Below, one piece after another: positions 15,773 to 25,213 of a DNA stretch of 64,000 bases. A model generated the notes under the pieces. The model was not told where the DNA came from, searched no databases, and saw nothing but the letters and a program-made list of their open reading frames with translations. This DNA comes from JABDGM01 sp963738665 (GTDB lineage Bacteria > Planctomycetota > Planctomycetia > Pirellulales > Lacipirellulaceae), in the NCBI GenBank assembly GCA_963738665.1, contig CAVTXL010000002.1:186001-250000 (forward strand). Direction: 5' to 3'. Position numbers and translations under genes: made by a program. Position 1 is the stretch's first letter. Every line of letters begins with the position of its first letter.

Positions 15773-15816
15773 TTCGCAATGCAGAGGTCGAGGGTTCGAC
15801 TCCCTTCCGCTCCACT
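15773..15816 (+). repeat. attR: second copy of the tRNA-Ala 3' half
   Basis: The sequence repeats 4109-4152 with one mismatch. The left part of the tRNA is absent here, so this is the distal attachment site, not a gene. It marks the right boundary of the island. Confidence 0.93.
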
Positions 15817-16082
15817 GGCACTCGCTGCGCTCGCTCATGGCAGGCCACTGCGATGAGCGAGTTCAGTAGAGTGACAGTTCTACTTCATGGGGCGAGGCCC
15901 ACGAGGTTATCCTGCCGCAAATTCGAACAACGCGTACCGTCGCTCGGCGATCGCTCGTTCATCGGCCAATCACTGGGCCCCGATAGCGGCCGACGAACCA
16001 AGTCGGATTCCAGCTTGTTAAATAACGCCATCGTCGCATTTCTTATCCTCGCCAAGTGTCTAGAAAATCGCGTCCCGGCTCG

Positions 16083-16163
16083 CAAAACTGCGACTTTGGT
16101 CGCAGTTTTGACATCGCATCCATGCGATGCAGCAGCCCGTCGGGCTTTTCAATGGGCTGCTAG
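16083..16163. terminator. Cluster of three adjacent hairpins
   Basis: CAAAACTGCGAC-TTTG-GTCGCAGTTTTG (16083-16110) is a perfect 12-bp stem. CATCGCAT-CC-ATGCGATG (16112-16129) is a perfect 8-bp stem. AGCAGCCC...GGGCTGCT encloses a smaller AGCCCG/CGGGCT stem followed by TTTT. The cluster lies between attR and the GH3 gene and could insulate the island from the chromosome. The remainder of 15817-16247 shows no gene. Confidence 0.6.
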
Positions 16164-16256
16164 GCCATTTGCCCGCGCCGCAATCGCCGGTGTATAACAA
16201 GACCCGCGGTCGCTCAGTCCATAGTCCCTCGGATTCACCAGGCGAGAGTGGGTTTC

Positions 16257-18497
16257 ATGCGTCTTTCATTGTGCTTCGCTTCCGTATTGGTGTTCGCGAC
16301 AGTTACCTCAATAACGGCGGCCGCCGCCGAGCCCCATCCCACCAGGGTGCCGCTGGCCGCGGAACACCCCAAGTACCTCGACGTCAATCTGCCAGTCGAC
16401 GAGCGCGTCGCCGACCTCGTCTCGCGCATGACGCTCGAAGAGAAGGGGGTTGCCCTCAACCACAACGGCCCCGACCTCGAGCGCTTCGGCCTCCGCGCCG
16501 ATAAGTGGAATCAATGCCTCCATGGCGTTGTCTGGAATCGGCCCACGACCATGTTCCCGAACCCGATTGCCATGGCCGCCACTTGGGATACGCCCCTCAT
16601 CCACGAGGTGGCCGACGTCATTGCGGACGAAGCTCGCGCCGTCAACAACGGCTGGCGCGAGAATCCGGACGCCCCTGGCGAGCACAAAGGCCTTATCTAT
16701 CGCTCACCGGTCATCAACATTAGCCGCAATCCGTATTGGGGCCGCATCGCCGAGTGCTGGGGCGAAGACCCGCACCTCACCGGCCGGATGGCCGTCGCTT
16801 TCGTCACCGGCCTGCAAGGCGACGATCCGAAATACCTGAAGCTCGCCTCAACGCTAAAGCACTTCGCCGTCAACAACGTCGAGCAGGGCCGCCAAAGCCT
16901 CGACGCGAAAGTGCCGGAGCGCGTGCTCCGCGAATACTGGCTGCCCCACTTCCGCGACGCCGTCGTGGAAGGGCACGCCCAGTCGCTGATGGCCTCGTAC
17001 AATTCGCTCAACGGCTCGCCGAACAACATCAATCACTGGCTGCTCACCGACGTCCTCAAAAACGAATGGCACCATGAAGGCTTTGTCGTCTCCGACCTGG
17101 GCGGCGTCAACTCGATGGTCCGCGGCCACTTCGGACAGCAAATCACCTTTGTCGACGCCGTGGCCCAATCGATCGAAGCCGGTTGCGACTTTTCCGACCG
17201 CGAATTCATGGAAAACATCCCGACGGCCGTCCGCGAGGGCAAACTGAGCGAAGACCGACTCAACGACGCCGTCCGCCGCGTAATGCGCACCCGCATGCGG
17301 CTGGGGGAATTCGACCCCCCCTCCATCCAACCCTACTGCCAGATCCCCACCAGCGTCATTTGCAGCCCCGAACACCGGGCCCTGTCACTGAAAACGGCCC
17401 ATGAGGCGATCGTCCTCTTGCAGAACAAAGATGCGCTGCTGCCCCTCGACCGCAACAAGCTGAAATCGATCGCCGTCATCGGTCGGCATGCCGACGTCTT
17501 CACCGCCGGCGGTTACAGCGGCCGCGCCCAGAACCCGGTGACGCCGCTGGCCGGCATTCGCAACCGCGCGGAGGGTGGCATCAACATCGTTACGGCCGTC
17601 GGCGGTGAAATCACCCCGCCCCGCGGCGGACGCGGCCGCCGCGGCGGCCAGGCCCAGTCGCCCCAGCCGATGAACTACGCGGAAGAGCTCAGCAGGGCGG
17701 CTGAGGCCGCCAAGTCAGCTGACGTCGCGATTCTGTTCGTTGGCACGAATACAAACGTCGAAGCCGAGGGCCGCGACCGCCCCACGCTCGCCCTGCCCGG
17801 CAATCAACAGCAGCTCGTCGAGACGGTCCTCGCCGCCAACCCCCGCACGATCGTCGTCGAAATGAGCGCCGGCCCCCTCGCCACGCCGTGGATTAAAGAA
17901 CACGTCCCAGCCGTGCTGCAGGCCTTCTGGCTCGGCGAAGAAGGCGGCAACGCGATCGCCGACGTCCTCTTCGGCGATTCGAACCCCGCCGGCCGGCTGC
18001 CCTACACCGTCTACGCCAGCGACGAACAAGTCCCGCCGCAAGACGAGTACGACATCACCAAGGGCTTCACCTACATGTACGTCCGCGGCGAGCCCCTCTA
18101 CCCGTTCGGCCACGGCCTGTCGTATACGACGTTCGACTATTCGAACTTCCGCGCCGCCCAGCCGCAAATCGCCCCTGACGGCACGCTCACGGTCACCGTC
18201 GACGTCAAAAACACCGGCCCCCGCCCCGGCGACGAAGTCGTCCAGCTCTACACCCACGCAGCCACGTCCAAAGTCGCGCGCCCGCCGAAAGAGCTCCACG
18301 CCTTTGCCCGCGTCGCGCTCCAGCCGGGCGAAACGAAAACGGTGACGCTCACCATCCCGGCCGAAAAACTCGCCTACTGGAACGTTGACCAGCATAAGTT
18401 CATCGTCGAACTAGGCGACTACGAACTGCTGGCCGGCGCATCCTCAGCCGATCTGAGGGCCAAGACAATCGTCAAAATCACAGCCGCCGCGCCGTGA
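16257..18497 (+). CDS. Glycoside hydrolase family 3 (secreted beta-glucosidase/beta-xylosidase type)
   Basis: The protein is 746 residues from the ATG at 16257; an in-frame GTG at 16248 is the alternative. A signal peptide (MRLSLCFASVLVFATVTSIT...AAAAE) directs export. The GH3 TIM-barrel domain includes STLKHFAVNN and VVSDLGGVNSM, where the Asp of SDLGG is the expected nucleophile. The second domain has AILFVGTNTNVEAEGRDRPT and WLGEEGGNAIADVLFGDSNP, and the C-terminus is fibronectin-III-like (VTVDVKNTGPRPGDEVVQLY). It releases terminal sugars from plant or algal beta-glycans; glucose or xylose preference cannot be read from sequence. An Arg/Gly-rich insert (PPRGGRGRRGGQAQ) interrupts the second domain. 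Confidence 0.93.
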   Translation: MRLSLCFASVLVFATVTSITAAAAEPHPTRVPLAAEHPKYLDVNLPVDERVADLVSRMTLEEKGVALNHNGPDLERFGLRADKWNQCLHGVVWNRPTTMFPNPIAMAATWDTPLIHEVADVIADEARAVNNGWRENPDAPGEHKGLIYRSPVINISRNPYWGRIAECWGEDPHLTGRMAVAFVTGLQGDDPKYLKLASTLKHFAVNNVEQGRQSLDAKVPERVLREYWLPHFRDAVVEGHAQSLMASYNSLNGSPNNINHWLLTDVLKNEWHHEGFVVSDLGGVNSMVRGHFGQQITFVDAVAQSIEAGCDFSDREFMENIPTAVREGKLSEDRLNDAVRRVMRTRMRLGEFDPPSIQPYCQIPTSVICSPEHRALSLKTAHEAIVLLQNKDALLPLDRNKLKSIAVIGRHADVFTAGGYSGRAQNPVTPLAGIRNRAEGGINIVTAVGGEITPPRGGRGRRGGQAQSPQPMNYAEELSRAAEAAKSADVAILFVGTNTNVEAEGRDRPTLALPGNQQQLVETVLAANPRTIVVEMSAGPLATPWIKEHVPAVLQAFWLGEEGGNAIADVLFGDSNPAGRLPYTVYASDEQVPPQDEYDITKGFTYMYVRGEPLYPFGHGLSYTTFDYSNFRAAQPQIAPDGTLTVTVDVKNTGPRPGDEVVQLYTHAATSKVARPPKELHAFARVALQPGETKTVTLTIPAEKLAYWNVDQHKFIVELGDYELLAGASSADLRAKTIVKITAAAP

Positions 18498-18549
18498 ATT
18501 AAGAATGACGTCGGAGTTGATCATCTACTTGGTCAATCGTCGATGCTAA

Positions 18550-18645
18550 CAGCTTGTTGAAAAAGGGGACAGGCACGCTCACGGCAACGTAATTTCACGA
18601 CATTTTTCGTATTGGACCGGGAGCCAGCCCTTTTTCAACAGGCTG
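18550..18645. repeat. Inverted-repeat intergenic element
   Basis: CAGCTTGTTGAAAAAGGG (18550-18567) pairs with CCCTTTTTCAACAGGCTG (18628-18645), with one mismatch in 18. It sits just downstream of the GH3 gene. The ends and size suggest a small non-autonomous repeat or a large terminator hairpin. The rest of 18498-18895 shows no gene. Confidence 0.65.
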
Positions 18646-18895
18646 CCCGGCCACCTGCGATAACTCGGCACAGCTCAGGCGAACGCAATTGCGCCGCCTC
18701 GCAGGCCTGCTGGTCGCCGCCCTCTAATTAGACAACGCCGCCGGATCGCCGACAGCCGACATGCCAGCAATCTCGCTGCGTTAAATCACTCACCGCACAC
18801 ATGAATGCGGCCGGACGATGCGGCCCGCTCGCGCCTCGGTATCCGCAGCATTGGCAGGTCGATGCGCCATGCTTCGTCGGGGCACGCCTCGGTCA

Positions 18896-19957
18896 CTATT
18901 GCACACCGCTCGCTTTCGCCCGAATCAAATCCAGATGCGGCCCGGCCTCCGGCCACGAGCGAACTTCCTCGAGTTTGTCGGCCGGCACCTCGATCGCCGT
19001 GAAATCCCGAATCGCCAGTTGGCCGTCGAACTTGCCTTCCAGATAGCCGAACGGCACGCGGGCTGCCGCCTCTTCCGGTGGCAAGTCTGACTCCAAAGCC
19101 GGGATAAACGTCTTCCAAAATTCGTCAACCCTGTTTGTTTGCAGCAACGTGGCGAACCGTTTGCGGACCTCGTCGCCGGCCGGCGTGTCACCGGCGTTGC
19201 GAAACACGAGCACCGCCTGATAAGCGAGCGCCTTGTTCCAGTACTTTTCAGTCACGACGTAGTGCGAGAAGTGCAGCCGGTCGTCGAAGCCTAAACCGAG
19301 CGGATCGCTCGCCCGCGTCGACAGCGTCTTTCCCGACATCAAGTCCTGTTGCATCGCATCCGCATCTTTGCGGCGAATCGCCTCCATGAAATGCATGCCG
19401 CTGAAGGGCGTCGCCCAGCCGTGCTCGCGCACTGAATCGCGCAAGCGAATGATCACGTCGCCGTACCGCGGTGTGCCATTCGGCGGCCCGACACTGGCGA
19501 AAACGCAGTCGTACGCGCCGTAAAGCTCGTTCTCCAACGCCGGCGTCGTGTGCTTCAGGTGACTGCCCAACCGTTCTTCGACCAGGTACGACGACAACTG
19601 TCCGTTCTTCAAAACGGCCCGCAAATCCTCGAAATGCAGCCGGTTGACAATTGGCGCCGGCGGCGTCTCGATTCTCTCCACAAGCTGCCGCTCGTCCGGC
19701 GACAATGGCGCTAGAAAGAGCTCAAATTCAGCCATCGTGCACTGGGAGCTAATCTCCATCCACCGGCGAATTGTTGCGGCATCGAGCTGCCGCTGAAACG
19801 GCCGCTCGTCGATTGCCGCCCGCCGCGCGGCCGCGATCGGCGCTACGCCCAATTTACTGTCGTCGCGTCCAATCTGCTGCGCCAGCGCCTGGCGACCAGC
19901 AAGCAAAGCAATTGCAACCGCAAAGCGAAACCGCACGCCGCACGATTCGAGGCACAC
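18896..19957 (-). CDS. Secreted protein of unknown function
   Basis: The 353-residue protein begins with a signal peptide (FRFAVAIALLAGRQALAQQ). I do not recognise a family. The middle part, LHFEDLRAVLKNGQLSSYLV followed by RYGDVIIRLRDSVREHG, vaguely recalls bacterial ADP-ribosyltransferase-like folds, in which an H.T...L..IL..G element precedes a YG.V.I.L strand. The expected R-S-E or H-Y-E catalytic residues cannot be confirmed. The C-terminal 100 residues contain PFGYLEGKFDGQLAIRD. It lies between two glycan-degrading enzymes, on the strand of the second. Confidence 0.55.
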   Translation of the reverse strand: MCLESCGVRFRFAVAIALLAGRQALAQQIGRDDSKLGVAPIAAARRAAIDERPFQRQLDAATIRRWMEISSQCTMAEFELFLAPLSPDERQLVERIETPPAPIVNRLHFEDLRAVLKNGQLSSYLVEERLGSHLKHTTPALENELYGAYDCVFASVGPPNGTPRYGDVIIRLRDSVREHGWATPFSGMHFMEAIRRKDADAMQQDLMSGKTLSTRASDPLGLGFDDRLHFSHYVVTEKYWNKALAYQAVLVFRNAGDTPAGDEVRKRFATLLQTNRVDEFWKTFIPALESDLPPEEAAARVPFGYLEGKFDGQLAIRDFTAIEVPADKLEEVRSWPEAGPHLDLIRAKASGVQ

Positions 19958-20054
19958 GCTTGAAACCCCCTATTGCTTGGACGATCAAAGCAGAGACAAA
20001 GCGATCGCGCTGGCCCGTTCGCGCCATCGGCGACTGTTTGTTTCACACTGTCTT

Positions 20055-22758
20055 TCAGCCCTCACCCCGCCGCACCACAAAATATGGTTGCCCGGCCAGC
20101 GTCTCCCCAAAACCCGGATACAACACCGCGCTCGCCGGCCCTTCCGCTAGTTCAAAGTAATACTGCAGCGGGTACGGGCTGTCGCTGTATTCCGCCGGAA
20201 TCGCTGCCGTCCACAGCGGGCCGTCGGCCTTCATCGGCGCACTCTGCCACCGCTCGGCGTGGTTCACGCGGCGATAGTGCAACTTGGCGGACGCGTACTC
20301 TCGATCAGCGACAAAATCCAGCGGCACCTCGCGCCCGGGCTGAAAACGCTGTTTTGACGTGTGCCGGCCAGTGACCATGCGCTTCCCCGGCCGCCCCACC
20401 GCTTCGGCGATCGCGCGTGCGATCGGCCCCTCGGTCTGCGCCGGCTTCGCCGAGTCACGTTTCGCCTCGACGGCCGCAATGTCGGTGTCGATGTCGGCCA
20501 ACCGCTCGGCCCAGCAGCCGCGCAATACGCGCGATTCGCCCACGGTGATGTCATCCATGTACACGCCCCGGGTCCGTTCGGCAATCGCCGCCCACACGTC
20601 GCGTGCCACGCGGTACGACGTCAGCGCCTGTTCAAGCGCTCCGCGATCGCCCGTCCGCTCAAAGATGCAATACAACACCCCGGCCCGGAACTTCGCCCCG
20701 AAAAACCGCCCCAAGTCGGCTGCCACTGCGATATCAATCGCCAGCCGCCGATACTCGGGCCGCTCCTTCCCAGTCGCTCGCGATTCGCCGCGCTCCAGCG
20801 ACGCCTTCGCCGTGGCCGCGTAATCCTCGATCCACTGCGCCACTTCGATCGGCGTAAATTGGCCGCTCCGCTGGCCCTTCAGCAAATCATCCGCGAAGTC
20901 GATCATCCGATAGAACAACTGCGGATCGAGCGGGCTCACCGTGCTGAACACTCGCGGCGTGGGGCTATCGGAATACGGCCCCGAGCGTGAGGCGTCAACC
21001 AGCGAGTGGTTTAAGTAAACTTCAGGCCAATACGTGTTGTTGCCGGCCGAGGGCGCATGGGCAGTCGTCACCGTTGGCAGGATGCGACTTGAAGTCGCCA
21101 ACGCCGTCTCTAGATCGTCCCCCGCCGGCCCGAATTCCTGGCGCATCGCCCGTTGCCAGACGTCCGCCTCGGTGTTCGGGTCGTACAGCAATCGCCCCCA
21201 CACGCGTAAGCTGTAGGCGTATTTCTGCCAATCCCACCGCGGATTGAGCGACTTATCGGCATACGCGCAGCGGCCACCCTCAAGGCCCGAACCGCGCCGC
21301 CCCTTGAACGACAGAGGCTCCATAATCTCCACACCGTCGCTGCCGCAGAACGAAAACGCCCGCGAGTACGCCGCCGCAGTCTGCGGATCGCCCCAAATCA
21401 AGAGGCGCTGCGTGCCCGGCCAGATGCGGTGCAGCACGCCCCACTGGCGGTCTTCGCGCAGCAGGTCGCCATATCCATACCGCAAAAAGCTCCGCGAGCC
21501 CGAGCTGAGATTCATTAAGCCGGTCGCCTGCCGTCCCGGCCGCGGCCGCTCCTGCGCGAATGTCGGCCTGGTGGTAAGGCATCCCAAGGTGCTCGGCCCA
21601 GTACTTGGGCGAAATCTTCACCGGCTGGCCCGCGCCGAGGGCCGTCTCGATCATGCCCTGGTCCATTCCCTTGGCGTGCATGTCGATCTCAACTTTCCGG
21701 CCGCACGTCCCCACGCCCTCGAACACGGTCTTCCAAAAACCGTAGCTCCCTTCCTGCACGCCGCTCTCGCCGTGAATGCGAAAAGTGACGCCGCTGATTT
21801 CCGGCACGGCCTGCAACAGCGTGCGCACGGCCGCCCGGCAGTAGGGCCCGTGCGTTTCGGCCGTCAGCCCTTCGATCGTGTAGTTGGCCCGCGGGCTGTT
21901 CGCCCATTCATAACCGTGCATCCAGATGCCCAGTTGAAACTCCATCCCTCGCGCGACCGTCTGCTGCGCGATGTAACGCAGCATTTCGAGGTTGTGGTCG
22001 CGCTCGGCATCCGACAGTTGCGGCAGTCGTACGTTGTATCCAGGCACGGCCAGCAAAAACGGGTACGCGAACAGGAAGTAGCCGTCGGTGACGTTCCGCA
22101 AGAAGTCGTAACCAATGCCCAGCGCCAGGTTGAACCGGTTGAACCGCTGGCCGGCCAGCAGCGACAAGTACGCGGGCCACATCTCGCGGTCGTTGAACCA
22201 CGGCTTGTCTTCCAGTTCGCTCGTGAACAGCCGCGTCACGCTGCGGACTTTGTTGGCGGGGCGCTCGGCCACCGCCGCGACAACCGCCAGAGCGGCCACC
22301 GGATCGGCCGAATTCCGCGTCCGATCGGCCAGCTCCAACAGTGCATACGTCAGCCCCCGCGGATCATGCCCGCACGCCCACACGCCATCCTTCCCCTGGC
22401 ACAAGACGAGCGCTTCCGGCGCTGCTTCGCCCCGCGTGCCGGCCGCAGCAAGCGCCGCCTGGGCACTTGGCGAAGCCATTCCGGCCGCCATGATTCGTAG
22501 GTACCCCGCCGGCGCTTCCGCGGCATTCGCCAAACGCCGCGCTGCGACCCCGCGCTCGACCAGTGCCCGCACCAGCTCGTCCGCCGCCCACCGCGCCGCC
22601 GCTGATGACGCGATCGCATCGGTCGGATCCACAATCACGGCAACTCCCCGATTCGCATCGTCGGCCACCGCTATCCCGGCCGGCATCCCGACCGCAGCGC
22701 CAGCCGCAGCGCCAGCCGTCGTCCGCAGAAACTCCCGCCTATTGACATACCAACTCAT
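20055..22758 (-). CDS. Tat-exported glycan-active protein (GH67/GH20-like), apparent frameshift
   Basis: The start at 22758 gives MSWYVNRREFLRTTAGAAAG: a twin-arginine (RR.FL) signal. The next 120 residues resemble the N-terminal domain found in GH20/GH67 enzymes (VDPTDAIASSAAARWAADEL). A TIM-barrel-like part follows (FNRFNLALGIGYDFLRNVTD, VTFRIHGESGVQEGSYGFWK). The frame breaks near 21545-21570 (after MPYHQADIRA) and resumes with LMNLSSGSRSFLRYGYGDLL to the end at 20055. The joined product would be about 890 residues. The substrate is likely a uronic-acid- or hexosamine-containing polysaccharide, but no catalytic residue was identified. Confidence 0.6.
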
Positions 22759-22812
22759 AAGATTCCTCCGCCTGCGGGTGCTGCCCCCGTCTCAATTGAC
22801 GAAATCCCCGCG

Positions 22813-23213
22813 TTATTCCCTACTTCCCAATCGTCGAAAAAGCGCCGTAGAGACCTCTTCCGAAGCCGTGATGTCATGCAAATGGTTCACCGAAACCCAC
22901 GGCAACCACGTCTGATGCGCGCCAATCCCGCGCACGCTCGGTCCCATTTGCCAGTGCTCCTGTTGCCACCCCGGTCCCAGCATACCATACCTCCGCCCCG
23001 GCGGCGTGAGCATCGTCCTGGTGCCAATCGAGAGCACGCGGGCCACGTCCAAGTAGTGCTCTACTTTCGTCAATTCATACAATCGGGCGTAGGCCAGCAC
23101 GCTCCATGCCATAAACTGGTCCACTCCGCCGGCCACGGCGTCGACTTTTGCACGAGGAACGCGGGCCTCGGCCGGCACGCAAAACTCATCTGAGGCGCGG
23201 TCAGGAGACCGCC
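22813..23213 (-). pseudogene. C-terminal fragment of a helical glycan-related protein
   Basis: A frame ending at 22813 reads FMAWSVLAYARLYELTKVEH, GTRTMLTPPGRRYGMLGPGW and WLPWVSVNHLHDITASEEVS. These alternating helices look like the end of an (alpha/alpha)-barrel glycoside hydrolase or polysaccharide lyase. Coding character stops around 23210 with no start codon or ribosome-binding site, so the 5' part is missing. It lies between the Tat-exported protein and prs, all on one strand. Confidence 0.45.
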
Positions 23214-23287
23214 CCGACAGTGTGGTCCGTTTGCTCCGCGAGACGAATTCGCTGGAGACGGCTTCTCACGGAGTGACAAGACTACGC

Positions 23288-24232
23288 TCAGCGAAACAAC
23301 CGGCTCACCGATTCGTTCCGATGGATCCGCTTGATGGCTTCACCCAATAGGGGCGCGACGGTCAGGACACGCGTCTGCGGTAGAATCTGGCTGTCGCGCA
23401 AGGGGATCGAATCGGTCACCACGATGCTGGCCAGCTTCGCCGAATTCAGCCGCTCCACCGCCGGGCCCACCAACAGCGGGTGCGTGGCCGCGATGTGGAT
23501 CTCCTTGACGCCATGTTCGTGCAGCGTCTTGGCCGCGCCGGTAATCGACCCGGCCGTGCTGATCATGTCATCAAACATCAGTGCGACCTTGTCCTTCACC
23601 TCGCCCCCCAGGATGTGGGCCTGCACGGTCGTGTCGGCGCTGGTCCGCCGCTTGTCGATGATCGCCACCTTGCCGCCTAGCCGCTTGGCGTGGCCCAGGG
23701 CCCGCTTGATGCTCCCCTCGTCGGGGCTGACGATGACGATCTTGTCGAATTCGATGTCTGAATTGAGGAAGTGCTCGTTGAGGACGGGCGAGGCGTAAAG
23801 GTGATCGACCGGAACGTCGAAGAAGCCTTGAATCTGGGCGGCGTGCAGGTCCATCGTCAGCACGCGGTTGGCCCCGGCCCGCGTGATGATGTTGGCCACT
23901 AGCTTGGCGGTGATCGGCACGCGGCCCTCGTCCTTGCGGTCCTGCCGGGCGTAGCCGAAATAGGGGATGACGGCCGTGATCCGATCGGCACTGGCCCGCA
24001 GGCAACTGTCGATCATCACGAGCAGCTGCATGATGTTCTCATTCACGGGCGGGCCGGTCGGCTGAATGAGAAACACATCGCGGCCGCGGACGTCTTCGTT
24101 CACCTTGCACGAGATTTCGCCATCGGGGAAATGCCCCAGCGCGATATCGCCCAGCGGCACACCCAGGTAATCGGTGATCCGCTTCGCGAGCGACGGATTG
24201 GCGCTGCCGCTGAATATTTTGAGGTCGTTCAT
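23288..24232 (-). CDS. prs: Ribose-phosphate pyrophosphokinase
   Basis: Prs makes PRPP from ribose 5-phosphate and ATP for nucleotide, His and Trp synthesis. The 314-residue protein has the usual length. Motifs seen: GDIALGHFPDGEISCKVNED at the N-terminus, the flexible-loop region YFGYARQDRK, TMDLHAAQIQGFF, and the PRPP-binding loop LMFDDMISTAGS. The frame is intact. A glmU-type gene lies 70 bp upstream on the same strand, as in many bacteria, suggesting one transcript for activated-sugar and nucleotide precursors. Confidence 0.97.
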   Translation of the reverse strand: MNDLKIFSGSANPSLAKRITDYLGVPLGDIALGHFPDGEISCKVNEDVRGRDVFLIQPTGPPVNENIMQLLVMIDSCLRASADRITAVIPYFGYARQDRKDEGRVPITAKLVANIITRAGANRVLTMDLHAAQIQGFFDVPVDHLYASPVLNEHFLNSDIEFDKIVIVSPDEGSIKRALGHAKRLGGKVAIIDKRRTSADTTVQAHILGGEVKDKVALMFDDMISTAGSITGAAKTLHEHGVKEIHIAATHPLLVGPAVERLNSAKLASIVVTDSIPLRDSQILPQTRVLTVAPLLGEAIKRIHRNESVSRLFR

Positions 24233-24243
24233 GGCAAAGCTGT

Positions 24244-24312
24244 TAGCTGTTGGCTATTAGCCAATCCTTAAGTGGAAGCCTTTCTGGCTAATAGCTAACG
24301 GCTAAGAGCTAA
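24244..24312. repeat. Inverted repeat between prs and the nucleotidyltransferase gene
   Basis: TTAGCTGTTGGCTATTAGCCA pairs with TGGCTAATAGCTAACGGCTAA, with two mismatches in 21 positions, and GCTAATAGCT follows as a further partial copy. The stem fills the gap between the two genes and may set a processing or attenuation point. Confidence 0.6.
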
Positions 24313-25054
24313 TAGCTCCCTTCCTCATTTCCGTTTCCACAATCGCCAAATCCTCGCGATCGTTCACGCTCAGCGTCTCGCAGGGCCGGAGGGCTGCCAG
24401 GGCCAGCACGGTCTTGCCTTCTGCCTTCAGGACGCCGGGACAGTCGGTCAGATAGTACTCGCCTTGGGCATTGTTGTCCGTCAGCTTTTCGAGCGAGGCC
24501 AGCAGATCGGCCGGCGAGAACACATAATAACTCATATTCACTTCGGTGATCGCCCGCTCGGCTGGAGTGGCGTCTTTTTCTTCGACAATCTGCGAAAACT
24601 GGCCGTCGGCGTCGCGAATCACCCGCCCCATGCCGGTGGGGTCCGGTTTATTGGCTGTCCCCAAGAGGCAGGCCGGGCGGCGGGCAGCGAACTCGTCGAG
24701 CAGCGCCTGCACGGTGCTGGCCTGCGTCAGCGGCGAATCGCCGGTCAAAATCAGCACCGGGCCAGCGTGGGCGGCCAGCACGTCGCGGCACATCATCACC
24801 GCGTGGCCCGTGCCCAGTTGTTCCGTCTGCTCGACGAACGACACGCCCGGCTCGCCGGCCAGCTCCTTCCGCACCAGCTCACCACGAAAGCCGACGACAA
24901 CGACGATCCGCTCGACTCCCGCCGCCCGCACTGCATCGATCACATACCGTACGAGCGGCCAGCCGCACGCCGTCACGAGCACCTTGGGCAGGTCCGACGC
25001 CATCCGCTTGCCTTTGCCGGCGGCCAGGATGATTGCAAGCGGATCGCTAGTCAT
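24302..25054 (-). CDS. GlmU-type UDP-N-acetylglucosamine pyrophosphorylase, nucleotidyltransferase domain only
   Basis: From the ATG at 25054 the 250-residue protein begins MTSDPLAIILAAGKGKRMAS, the NTP-transferase signature. TEQLGTGHAVMMC, ILTGDSPLT, GMGRVIRDADGQFSQIVEEK and TEVNMSYYVF match the uridylyltransferase half of GlmU. The C-terminal left-handed beta-helix acetyltransferase domain is absent: the protein stops about 200 residues short of bifunctional GlmU. Another enzyme must acetylate glucosamine-1-phosphate, or the true substrate differs. It is upstream of prs on the same strand. Confidence 0.85.
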   Translation of the reverse strand: MTSDPLAIILAAGKGKRMASDLPKVLVTACGWPLVRYVIDAVRAAGVERIVVVVGFRGELVRKELAGEPGVSFVEQTEQLGTGHAVMMCRDVLAAHAGPVLILTGDSPLTQASTVQALLDEFAARRPACLLGTANKPDPTGMGRVIRDADGQFSQIVEEKDATPAERAITEVNMSYYVFSPADLLASLEKLTDNNAQGEYYLTDCPGVLKAEGKTVLALAALRPCETLSVNDREDLAIVETEMRKGAISS

Positions 25055-25213
25055 GTTGGCAGCAATCGATATCAAGAGCGGCTGGATCCGACGACTCGAA
25101 CTTTATCGTCGAGTAACGTGAAGATCATTTATCTTGCCACGCCGGCCCGCCTTTCACTAGGGGTGAAACGGCGGCCTGCGGTACGTTGACCCGCGGGGGC
25201 CCATTTTTAGAAT

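Larger units (their letters stand above)
4109..15816 (+). mobile_element. tRNA-Ala-integrated phage/satellite-like genomic island (about 11.7 kb)
   Basis: The element is bounded by the 44-bp att repeats. It begins with a tyrosine integrase reading away from the tRNA and holds a small HTH protein, a replication module (J-domain protein, primase-helicase) and a run of small proteins that includes a tape-measure-like protein. I recognise no terminase, portal or capsid gene. That points to a satellite, an integrative plasmid, or a prophage reduced by deletions. The integrase is dead as read (IS insertion, internal deletion, frame breaks), so self-mobility is unlikely unless another integrase acts on the sites. 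Many small frames carry single-base breaks that could be decay or sequence error. Confidence 0.9.

Noticed and set aside
16083..16163. Reading the hairpin cluster as part of the island
   Set aside because: It lies outside attR, so it belongs to the chromosome or to an older event.
21244..22500. 418-codon plus-strand frame
   Set aside because: It is the antisense shadow of the Tat-exported protein and is extremely Arg/Pro/His-rich with no domain pattern.
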